NCBI GenBank assembly: GCA_963691655.1
Contig: CAVNUY010000025.1
Coordinates: forward strand, 1-64,000
Direction of reading: 5' to 3'
Origin: Toxonevra muliebris
Taxonomy: Eukaryota; Arthropoda; Insecta; Diptera; Pallopteridae
Length of the DNA: 64,000 nt
Part shown: positions 10,691 through 20,908 of the stretch, one piece after another
How positions within the stretch are numbered: the stretch's first letter is position 1
Layout of the letters: each line of letters opens with the position of its first letter
Notes under the pieces: generated by a model
The model's input: the letters and a program-made list of their open reading frames with translations, nothing else
Database searches by the model: none
What the model was told of the DNA's origin: nothing
Position numbers and translations under genes: made by a program

Positions 10691-11044
10691 AAAGCACGTC
10701 TTAATACCAAACTCAAATTCGTTGGATCAGGGCATTCGGCTACAGTCTAAGACCGAACACAGTTCATAATAAGGGCTTGAGTCTTAACCATTATTTTGAA
10801 TTTTAAATTGTACGCCATGTTTGCTCTACATTACCGACAGTGCGCATCGGTCGGTAAGTAGTTCCTAGACTCATATATTTAAAAAAAAAAACGTTCTTGG
10901 CTGAATATGTAGTCATAAAAATGATTATAATCATTATTATTATTGTCTTTACTTATATATTTCATGACTCATTAAATCTCATTACCTAAAAAAAAAAACC
11001 TAAAAATTTACTAAATTAAATTTCATCATTAAGGGACAAATATG

Positions 11045-11180
11045 TGAGTCACGAGATATTTGGGTAGAGAAAAAAAAGAAGATATTTTTTTTTAATGAAA
11101 TCTATGGGAAACATAAAAATCCGATGAGCGACCTCTAAACATTGTGTATCAGAGCCCGTGCTTTTTGAAATTTATTTCTA
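11045..11180 (-). repeat. Right arm of the inverted-repeat pair around the Harbinger copy
   Basis: Reverse complement of 9430-9566, with about 130 bp alignable and scattered differences. Confidence 0.6.
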
Positions 11181-13090
11181 CAACATAAACTGATGTTTTA
11201 GACAAAAGCCGTTAAAAAATTGCGCTGCTTGAAAAATTCGAAGCAGTCAAATGCCATACCAGAAAAAAAGTTGCGTCGCACTCCTTCAAATCTAATTTAT
11301 TTTTGCAAGGCAATTTTGTAAAAAAATGTTTTGTTATTGCTTTATATACCTGTCGTTGCCTATATTAAAAACAAGGTCAATTTGGTTTTTAATTACATCT
11401 CTTATCTTTTTATTCAAATTGTCTCTTTCTCACCCACCAATATTACTATAGTGATAGAGAATACAAATCCACTATAGAACGAAATGAAAAAAAAAATAAT
11501 TGTCAACTTGATAAAAACTGCGATTACTGCGAGCCGGTTTTGGAACTCGTTAGTCATAGTAATGATTAGTGATTTCCCGGTCACAGTGATTAAATCACTG
11601 ATAATGACGAAATAACGACCATTACTATTATTGATTTTTTATTTCCTCAAAAGAATGAATTGGTAAAATGATTCATCTATTTTTGTTAAAAAAAATTACA
11701 AATTTTAATTATTATTGTTCGTTTTTTCTGAAGTATATTAGCTAACTAATATTATATATTTTTATATTCAATTTTATTTACCATAAATAAAAATATTATT
11801 TGACTACATTTATTCATTAAGCCTGTTACATATTACTTCAAAAAAATGTTATTGTTTAAAAAAAATCTTCGGTTTTCAATATTTATGTTAATTCATGATT
11901 TTCTATTTTTCTTTTTAATACAAAGTTAATATTTATTTTCTGTTTATTTTTTGTTTTATTTCTCTCATTTTCTCTTTATTTTATATGGTTTAAGAAAAAG
12001 TGTGAAGTTTAAATGTATTTTTAAGACTTTTTAATATGTTATTATTATTTGTAAAATTGCAGACATTTTTTACTCTCACATTAAATGTATAAATTATGAA
12101 ATTTAATGCAAAAGCAAATGCTAAGAGTGCAACAGTAAACAATTTACTTATGTAAGTTATGAGGCTTTTTAATATAACAGATTATAAAATTTAATACTAT
12201 CAATTATGAACAAAAGTAAAGTTGAAACACAAAATTTACTAAAAATTTAAACACACAAAAAATATTTAAAAAAAATTAAGTAAATTAAATATAAAATAAA
12301 TTAAAATTTTTCAAGTTATTACTAATAAACCGCATATTTCTTTTATGTTCTTCTTATAAAAAAAAAAACAAAAAATAAAATAAAATACATATAAAAAATT
12401 AAGCTAAAACATGAAAAAATTAAGAGTTTATCAGAATATTGTGTTAAATATATATTAACAAATTACTAAAGAATAGTTGGTGTCATTGATAAAAAATTTA
12501 AACAAAACAAAATAAAAAAGTATGAATATGATACAAAATAAAATAAAAGATGAACGGAGAACTGTGTTCCATATGTGTATTATTCTTATTGCTCTGTTTT
12601 TCTCATTATTATTTCTATTTTCAATTGCGAACCAAAACAAAGGCACTTTGCAATTTTTTTAAAAACAAAAACAAAATGTAAGAAAAAACAAAAAGTACTT
12701 AGTGGTGCACAAAAATTAAGAATTTAGCAAACTAAAAAAAGTTATCGCCATTTTATGTTATAATTCATAATAAAACAATACATACTATATATGTTTCAGA
12801 GAACATAAAAAACAGAAACAAAAGAAACCAGCTTTTCTAATTATACTGAAAATATATTGTTTCAATTTAAATTTCAATAATTTTTAAATATAAAAAGTTT
12901 TATAAATTTTTCTAAACAAACTAGTAATTTTCAATTTCAGTGTTTAAGACTCAAAACTTATTGCAAACTAATAATAAAATGTATAGAAAAGTTTAAATTT
13001 CAATAAAAAAGAACTCAATAAATTAAATTAACAAAATGGATTACTTTTATTACGAATTTTTACTTATAATTAGGCTAATTTTAAGCACGA
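11181..13090. other. AT-rich non-coding stretch
   Basis: Mostly A/T runs and low-complexity DNA. A more balanced patch at about 11510-11640 holds short inverted words around AGTGATTT and AATCACT. No gene or complete element seen. Confidence 0.5.
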
Positions 13091-14160
13091 AAAAATATAT
13101 CCGATTTCAAGCTTTTGAAATTGTAAAAAAAGGTGTCACCGCAACTTTCGCCTCTTTAAATTTTATCAGCTATCTCAGTGGAGAAGAGGTCGAAGTTTCA
13201 CAATAAAATGAAAATATCTTTTGAAAAATGCTCGATTTCCGTAGCTTAATACTGAGCTACCACACAATTTTACTAGAAGTAAAATTTATTTTCACCCGCA
13301 CAACTTGCTGGGCTCACGAGCACACAAACGTACTTTCACAATTTTTGTAAAAAGAAGAGAAAATAAAGTTTATAGTAGGAGAAGCTTACTCCACAAACAC
13401 AATAGTCACTTGCAGTTAGCACCAACTTCCAAAAAGTGACCACAAAAAAATTATCTAAAATTAAAATGGTACTCCCTGGGTTAATGGGTTTATGAACCCT
13501 TCTATATTCGCGCACAAGGATCGCGACCCGAAAAATAAATTCCGGAAAGTTAAAATAAAAATTACTCTAACACTATCGCTACAAGTTAGCGACACAACAA
13601 AAGTAAAAATTTAAAATTTTTTAATTATAGAAATTCCGATGCACCACGACTCGGTGCTCCGCAAATCAATAAATTTAACACTATTGGTCCACCACGACTT
13701 GGTGGTACCAATCACAATATTATTAACTTAAAATACTTTGGTTCACCCGATTTGGCGATACCAAAGTACACAAAAATTAATTGACCGCTAAAAAAAGAAC
13801 ACAAAACCAAATTTAAAAATTCGCACTAAAATTCGCTCGTAATTTAAAATAATCGCTTAAGAAATCGCACAAAGAAAAATTCTGGTAGTCGCTCTCGAAA
13901 GCTAGCACAGAACTGAATATAAGTACGGTGCAAAAATATGTACCACTTAAATTCAGCCACATATATTATCTTATCGTCCGCTATGTCAGCAGGACACAAT
14001 GCAGTTTCTCCAAGAAACTAAACGGGAAATCATCATACCCATATATGTGTGGGTGTACATGATTACACCCTAGACAAAGTCCCCGACCCAACCAATTGTA
14101 TGAGAATTGGCGGCAATGCACCTGTATTAGTGCATAGCGGAGTCATACCGTTGAATTCTC
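13091..14160 (-). other. Possible LTR and leader of an unidentified retrotransposon
   Basis: Read on the minus strand, a purine-rich GGGTCGGGGAC...CTAGGG stretch precedes TGTAATCATG at about 14067, which resembles the polypurine tract/LTR start of an LTR retrotransposon. Transcription-leader-like sequence with hairpins follows. I could not find a matching second LTR, and the left limit is arbitrary, so this is a weak call. Confidence 0.3.
13622..13790. repeat. Three successive hairpin-forming repeats
   Basis: Three ~55-65-bp modules, each with an imperfect stem: GCACC..GGTGC near 13643, ATTGGTCCACCA/TGGTGGTACCAAT near 13684, and ACTTTGGTTCACCC/GGCGATACCAAAGT near 13737. The first two share the loop ACGACT. 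Confidence 0.6.
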
Positions 14161-14469
14161 ACTAGAAAATTAACCAAACGAGAGAACCAAAGTTTTCCCC
14201 TTTTTCCGCAAATTTACAACAAATACACCTCTGCGCTTTCTTACAGAAGTCTCCATATCCCCATTCCCAGTAGTATAATCTAGTACTAAATGGAACTCTT
14301 TTACTATTGTGAATGTGGTATCGGCCAAAAAGAAGAGGAAGAATGACAGGCAAAGGTAAATAGAGAAAAGAAAGAAAAAGGTTAGGAAGTGCAGCACGCG
14401 GCTGCGCTTCTTAACAAAATTAAAATTAAATAATTTTAATTTCGAAAATCTCGGTATTATCGAACCCAC

Positions 14470-14960
14470 GTCTTTCTGCTTCACGGTTTTTGCGCCTGAA
14501 ATGTTTCTCCTCAACTGTCTGCATCGCTCCTTAGCAGCTCGCGTTACAACTGACTGTAGGGTGGCTCTGTATACAGCGTTTTTCGCTTCATTAGCTTCGC
14601 GACACTCTTGATCGTTCCACATATTTCTCCGTCGGCGATGGTAGCCTAGATTCTCTCCAGTAATCGTACTCATATAGCGGGAGATGTGTGTCCACTGCGC
14701 ACATATATCATTCAGTTGAGGGAGTTCTGGTAAAGGAAGAGTGAGAGTCGATTGACAAAGGGTTCGACTGCCCGTTGTGATCGCAGCGTTTCGAATCCAT
14801 CTTTCTCTGTGTACGAATCCTTACGCGATTCGCTACATAGAGACGTGGGTGGATCTTGGCTGCAAGTAGTGGTCAGAGTCGATGTTTGCACCACGTCACA
14901 AATTTGGTTTCGTGTTTTTTGATTTTAATGTCGTGGCGGGGGTAATGCTCATAGGTTTTG
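14470..14960 (-). pseudogene. LINE endonuclease C-terminus and linker, fragment
   Basis: Minus-strand reading gives NQKTRNQICDV, then GANIDSDHYL (the SDH catalytic motif of APE-type endonucleases), then FVNRLSLFLYQ and WNDQECREANEAKNAVYRA. The last resembles the linker between endonuclease and RT in RTE/LOA/R1-like LINEs. The pieces lie in different frames with stops. No RT follows: the frame downstream of about 14480 becomes low-complexity hydrophobic sequence. This is a dead, truncated copy. Confidence 0.6.
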
Positions 14961-16200
14961 TCGACGAGCTCGCAAAAATTATCTTTAGTCGTTTGCGTGA
15001 GTCATGAAAATGAGGGGAATTCCATATCAGAGACTTTGTTTGCGGTTTCAGTGGAGTTGTTTTTGCACAATCGTTGATTCAAGGTCACGAAGAAACTCGC
15101 CGCACATTAGTTAACTCACTGACGGGTACCAGATCAAAGGAACGCCACGAGGAGGCTGTGTGTCGATTTGAGACGGTGGAGCGCAAGGATCAGATGTGGA
15201 CTCACCCTTTATCTTATGTCCCCCCCACCAATCCACAATTGAACATTCCTTAAAAGAAAAAAGAGAAAAAACTAAAAGGAGTCTCTTCTGCACTCACCAT
15301 ATGAGCCGTTATTTGGATTTTAGGTTTAACATGTGTTCTATAAAATTGCCTGTATATGGGGAAAATAAATTTCATTAGAACCCTATTTTATACAGCACTT
15401 CCACAAAACCATTGTATTTTCAAAAATCTGATTTTGACTTACACCACTTTTGCACGCAACGGCTCATATGATGTGATAACATGCTTTACGTATTGTTCTT
15501 TACTTCGTCATAAAAGTTATCGTTTTTATAGTCCAAAAAGTGCAGAGTCCATGTATTTTTTTAATTTTTCATATTCTATTTTCAACGAATTTCTTTCGCT
15601 TTTTGCACGTCTACATCGCCTAATGTTGATATTATTTTACAATTTATATTCCTTATATTTATATGATATTTATTTGAATTTGTGATTTTTAAATTTTAAA
15701 TAGTTAATCGACCTTGTGATTTTTAACTTTAATTTTAATGTTAAATTTTAATTTATTTTTAAGTTCTTCCACTTGTTTGTACTGCTTGCTATTGTTGTGC
15801 AGCAAAAGACTAGTTTCTTATTGTACTAATTTGTGATATCCAATAAATAAATAAATATTCCTCAACCATTTTTGATATATAAATTAGGTGTTGCATACTT
15901 TTGGGCTTGCAGTCACATATGTGTATAATAAAAGTGTGTTGAAAAGAAATGAAAAGTGTGGCATACAAAGTATGACCTGGAAATTTGTAAAATACCAAAA
16001 TATCAAAAATTTATTTCATATCAAATAGACATAGTTATGTAACAAAGCGGATATACAATATGAGGGCAAATATTTTATAAAGGTGTTGATGACATGAAGC
16101 TGAGATAGACACTAAGCTACCTAACGCAACGTGACAATTATGTACCCACAATTGGGTTATAGCATTATTGTACGAAATAAGCACTTATAGTGCGGACACA
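14961..16200. other. Non-coding interval
   Basis: No credible gene. 15640-15860 is very AT-rich and ends in (AATA)n-like AATAAATAAATAAATA, which could be the 3' tail of a LINE, but no coding part is attached. The remainder is unassigned. Confidence 0.4.
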
Positions 16201-16217
16201 CGAGAGAGCGTTTTAGG

Positions 16218-16332
16218 CAAATTTAATATTTCGTTGAAATGCGTCTGAAATGTGGAATTTCGCCATACAAAAATCGTCAAATGAAATTCTGTATTTCAGA
16301 CTCATTTCGTTAAAATGCGAAAAATTTAAGAT
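16218..16332. repeat. Short imperfect palindrome
   Basis: Arms AAATTTAATATTTCGTTGAAATGC...TCTGAAAT...GAATTTC and its reverse complement sit about 20 bp apart, giving a ~50-bp-arm hairpin. Possibly a small MITE. Confidence 0.5.
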
Positions 16333-17529
16333 CTATTTAATTTTTAGACATTTTGGATTTTGTTTTTATAATAGCTGCTCTTGTAACACTTATTAAGTGA
16401 AAAAATAAAATAATGGAGTCGGAGAGTAACTCAATGCCATTTCTCCAATTATTCATAATTGTTATATAAATTTTTGGTGTCCAAATGCAATTGAAAGGCG
16501 ACATTTCTGCTTATTTTTATTTGCACAAAATACACACAAAAATTCTTCTTCTTCTCCATAATTATAATCTGGCAAAAAACGATTTTGAAATTCCTTTTTT
16601 GTCGTGTATCAACCTAAATTTGAAATGTAGTTCCCACTATAAGAGAGAATTTAGTAGCAGTTGGCTATTTTTTTTGGTCTTCGGCAACGATTTGTGAAAC
16701 AAATTGTTTCTCAGCTTCGTTTTTTGTGAAAATGTTATTCTATTCCTGAATGAGTTTCACATTTTTTCTGCAACGCCATCGACAACAACTTTTTTCTCAA
16801 GCTTTTTAATTCCATTTTTGTAACCTGGATCATCTTTCTATGTCGAAATTTCTTTATTGAAAACATCGGTGCTGATAGAAAGTTTCGCTAAGAACATTTT
16901 TGTACCAGGAGTTACAAAAGATGTAAACTCGATGTTTATAAGCGAAGAAAGATTATTTTTTTAGTTGTCTTAACCGCTGTTGTAACATTTTCATCAAATA
17001 ATGACAGAGCCACAGTTTAGAGAGTTAAGTACTCGAGGTGGGTGACAAATTTCTGATTTCTCGATCAATATCCTGATAATTTATCAATTGACGCATGAAC
17101 AATAAGTAATGATAAGATGCTTTAATTCCATCTGGTGGCAGAAAACAGGCTCGAACGTACACCCGAGCAAGAAAAATACAAATTTTTTTTAAGAGTTCTT
17201 CTCCTTATGAGATAACTGGTTTTGAGAAAGGTATATCTTGAATGCATAAATAATTGTTTACTCTAACAATTCTGGCTAATAATCTCGGTGTTGTTTCATC
17301 ACGGAAATATGTTGTTCAAGAAATCCAAGAACAAAAAATTGATTTATCTGAAAAAATGAATTTCCGGTCGACAATGTACAACTTCATGGTCAATGAGGGC
17401 CGCCTCGCAGTTGTCCGATTGAGATCAAATTTTGCACAGATTGTTTCTTTAATGATTGAAACAAGATAGGGGTCTGGGAGCTAAACTTCTAGAAAGTTAA
17501 AATATAAGGACCACCCTAATATACATATT
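16333..17529. other. Interval with no recognised gene
   Basis: Several short open frames (16485-16697, 17254-17469) show no motif I recognise. The second (SSRKYVVQEIQEQKIDLSEK) is of ordinary composition but isolated. Nothing else supported. Confidence 0.35.
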
Positions 17530-18480
17530 CAGTGCCGGTCATATCATTTGCAACCAAAATCACTTGCACTTTAAATGACTTCTTAAGCTCACAAAAATAA
17601 TTTTTATCAAAAATCTTTTTTATGCAAAACAAAGTGTATTTATTGCCATTTATTATAAGAAATTAAAAGTAAAAATTATGTTGCAAATAAAAAAAGAAAG
17701 AAGTTATATTACATTAAAATCTGAATTGAAGAGGTCAACATTTGCAACTAGAAAAAGTTAATGTGAAAATTGAAGAAAAATGTAAAAAGTTTTCAAAACT
17801 TTGTCACACTTTCATTATAAGCGATCACTGTTGCACATCTACTGGTTCATATAACACCGTTAACAGATTGCATTCTCAAGCAAAAAGTAAGAAATTTGTG
17901 AGACAGTTATTATTTACTCATAGACTTTTATTTTTTCGATCTGAAAGAAAAGTCATATCCAAACCATTACCAACGACGAGTTTTGATATCTTGGTACAAA
18001 CCTTTTATTGTCCGGAATATCATTTAACGATACCGCCCATATGCGATTATTTTGCACGTGATGTGGACCCTGAAGAACCAACAATTTTTCGCCAGAAAAG
18101 ACGATATCGTAAACAGCGTGCTAAAAAAGGAGTTCTTGACTTTTTATTGAACGTTTTTGTATTGTGGCATGCTTCAGACCATGAACTTTTTTTTGTTCTT
18201 GAAAGCGGTCATACCGAGGCCAATTCGTAGTAACTGACGAACAGATTCTTTTCATATCCTGTTCATATTTGGCCATTTTTCATGCGGATTAGTCTTAATT
18301 ACTGCGTATATGTTACGAACAATTTTTATGAAACTGGCGCTTCTAACGGTTCTTTTACTGCTAGTTGTTTTTGCTATTTCCGTTGGAGGCTGTATCACAG
18401 AACCGTTTTACTGCAAACTGCCTATTAACGCTAAGGTGTTTCACTTCGCGGAATATTGCACCGCAGTTTGACAAGTTTAC
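17530..18480 (-). pseudogene. Tc1-like transposase, decayed
   Basis: On the minus strand, shifted frames give HGLKHATIQKR, then DIVFSGEKLLVLQGP (the 'DIVFSDEKKFNLDGPDG' block containing the second catalytic Asp), then NDIPDNKRFVPRYQNSSLVMVW, matching the 'KRQ.GG.SVMVWG' block of Tc1/mariner DD34E enzymes. An N-terminal remnant resembling the RILR.ASNS helix-turn-helix region lies near 18380. Stops and shifts are numerous. The 3' end has CAGTGCCGGTC at 17530, a plausible terminal repeat starting CAGT. The matching 5' terminus was not found. The plus-strand open frame at 17742-18230 is a shadow of this. Confidence 0.65.
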
Positions 18481-18589
18481 TAAATTGAAATCACGCAAGT
18501 AACGGGAAAAAGTTGTATTTTATCCAACTCAGAAACCATGAGGGAATATTAAGAAGAAAAAATTACTAGATTTGGTAGAATAGTTTAAA

Positions 18590-18945
18590 ATTATGTATTG
18601 TAGAAAAATTTAATCGAACGCAAATTCGCTCAACTTCGTTTTCTTCTGATGGCAGGGATACTAATGTGTTTCGTAAATTAGTAAATAGAACACCTCTTTC
18701 TCTATATCTAGCCAATGGACAACGGCCGTGACAGTGCACCGGATAATACTTATTGATAAGTTCAGCGTTACAAATAATGTTATGAAGCCAGATTTCAGTT
18801 AATGCAAAAATATCACATTCCTGCAGTGATGTTGCTTATAGTACTTGCTTGAATTTAGTACGAATGCCACTAGCATTGTGATAATAGATTTAATAGCTGT
18901 GTTTTATTCGCTAGCTAGTTTAACATGTGCGAATAAAACGACCAA
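18590..18945 (-). pseudogene. LINE endonuclease N-terminus, fragment
   Basis: Minus-strand translation shows YHNASGIRTKFKQVL, then CDIFALTEIWL and NAELINKYYPV. This is the start of an APE-type LINE endonuclease (pattern 'YYNVRGLRTK...D.D...LTETWL....ELF...Y.V'), with the catalytic Glu region TEIWL readable. Its upstream part lies across the foldback insertion. Confidence 0.6.
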
Positions 18946-18959
18946 GTGGCTAAGTCTTT

Positions 18960-19190
18960 TCTTCGTTATATTGTTGTTCACAATGAAACTCCTCAGCAGC
19001 TAGAGATGAAACATCCTAGCCATTTTGGTCAATCATGGGCATTGTTTTTAGTTTTTACTCTTTGTAAGAATATTTAACGATGATTTTAACTTCTTTTTGA
19101 AGCAGACATTTCGAATCTTTTCCTTTCTTGTTTTTTGCCAATCTGTCATGCTTCTTCTTGCACTATTAGCAGTTCACAATAGATTGTGAT
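18960..19190 (-). pseudogene. LINE ORF1-end/linker remnant, downstream of foldback
   Basis: Minus-strand reading includes SARRSMTDWQKTRKEKIR, a basic segment that continues into the endonuclease start at 18945. It is read as the C-terminal part of ORF1 of the same LINE. The frame picks up again beyond the foldback element. Confidence 0.4.
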
Positions 19191-19202
19191 GTAGTTGAAC
19201 AA

Positions 19203-20908
19203 TATGCGTGAAGTTAACAACCCTGATTCAACAACCAGAACGGGCGGGAATGAAACAAAGGAATGAAATCAAGGAAATCTATTGTGAACGAAAAGTTGTT
19301 AAAAACTAAAAAGTTGATGAAATGTGAGGTTATGTTGAAATAATGTATGCATGTTAGACCATTTTATTATTAACTAATTTAATATTAACGAAATATTTTA
19401 ATAAAACAAACTCAATATATTTTGAAAGTATAAAAATCAGTAAATCTTTTTCTGTGGCTGTCATTTCATTCAATACTATGTATGCCGGCTGTGGCGTAGA
19501 TTTTCCAGCTGGTGGTCAGGACGAGATTCCTTGGAAACTACACTTGGGTTCGGCAAGTGGATATATAGATGATTTAGCCCCTATAATCCTCGTCATTTTC
19601 CCATTAACTATAGAAAAAGTTAAAGAAGAAATTTTGAAATATTTAACAAAAGAAATTGGAACACGACACAACATTTTTATCCAAAATATTTTTAATAAAT
19701 ACGACATAACAAATAACTTTTAATTACATTCTGCTACTAAATTAAGAATTTATAAACATTATTGAGTCTTTTTCTGCAGTTGTCATTTATTCCACTACTA
19801 CGTGTGCTGTCTATAGCCTAGATTTTCCAGCTGGTGGTCAGGACGAGATTGCTTGGAAACTGGACTTGAGTTCGGCAAGTGGGTATATGGAAGTGTTAGT
19901 CCCGATCTTCCTCTTCATTTTCCCATTAGTTATAGAACAAGTTAAAGAAGAAATTTTGAAATATTTAACAAAAGAAATTGGAACACGACACAACATTTTT
20001 ATCCAAAATATTTTTAATAAATACGACATAACAAATAACTTTTAATTACATTCTGCTACTAAATTAAGAATTTATAAACATTATTGAGCCATTTTCTGCA
20101 GTTGTCATTTATTCTACTACTACGTGTGCTGTCTATAGCCTAGATTTTCCAGCTGGTGGTCAGGACGAGATTGCTTGGAAACTGGACTTGGGTTCGGCAA
20201 GTGGGTGTATGGAAGTGTTAGTCCCGATCTTCCTCTTCATTTTCCCATTAGTTATAGAAAAAGTTAAAGAAGAAATTTTGAAATATTTAACAAAAGAAAT
20301 TGGAACACGACACATAACATTTTTAACCAAAATATTTTTAATAAATACGACATAACAAATAACTTTTAATTACATTCTACCACTAAATTATGAATTCATA
20401 AACTTTACATGAGTATTTTTCTGCAGTTGTCGCTTCTTCTGATTTAACTTCTGCTGTATATGGCATTGATTCTCCAAATTGGTGGTCAGGACGAGATTCC
20501 TTGGAAAATGGACTTGGGTTCGGCAAGTGGGTATATGAAAGTATTAGTCCCAATCTTCCTCTTCATTTTCCCATTAGTTATAGGAAAAGTTAAAGAAGAA
20601 ATTTTGAAATATTTAACAAAAGAAATTGGAACACGACACATAACATTTTTAACCAAAATATTTTTAATAAATACGACATAACAAATTACTTTTATTTAAA
20701 CTCTGCCATTAAATTATGAATCTATAAACATTATTGAGTTTTTTTCTGAGATTCCTTGGAAATTAGACTTGAGTTCGGCAATTGGGTATATAGAAGTATT
20801 AGTCCCTTTCTTTCTCGTCATTTTGCCATCAACCATAGAAAAAGTTAAAGAAGAAATTTTGAAATATTTAACAAAAGAAATTGGAACACGACACATAACA
20901 TTTTTAAC
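19203..20908 (+). repeat. Left arm: terminal sequence plus tandem units
   Basis: Terminal 19203-19440, then cores at about 19455-19555, 19780-19878, 20102-20200, 20427-20525 and a partial one near 20745-20785. Successive units are highly similar; the 19780 and 20102 units differ at only a few positions. Confidence 0.85.

Larger units (their letters stand above)
9666..10776. mobile_element. PIF/Harbinger deletion derivative (copy A) with nested SINE
   Basis: Ends GCCCTTATTATGAGCTG and CAGTTCATAATAAGGGC form terminal inverted repeats. The flanks both read TTGAG (9661-9665 and 10777-10781), which contains the 3-bp duplication expected of the superfamily. Inside are remains of the two proteins that Harbinger elements carry: transposase on the minus strand and a zeste/Myb-like DNA-binding accessory protein on the plus strand. 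They converge and share one deletion junction. A 308-bp SINE interrupts the left part. A second copy with the same junction lies at 35420-36204. Confidence 0.75.

Noticed and set aside
13091..14160. Confident LTR call
   Set aside because: No second LTR, primer-binding site or attached coding region could be established; left as a weak feature.
14170..14673. 167-codon minus-strand frame as a membrane protein (hydrophobic stretch)
   Set aside because: Its first third is the LINE linker; the hydrophobic part is translated low-complexity T-rich DNA with no family support.
17742..18230. 162-codon open frame on the plus strand
   Set aside because: It is the antisense of the Tc1 transposase DIVFSDEKK/SVMVWG region; no motif of its own.
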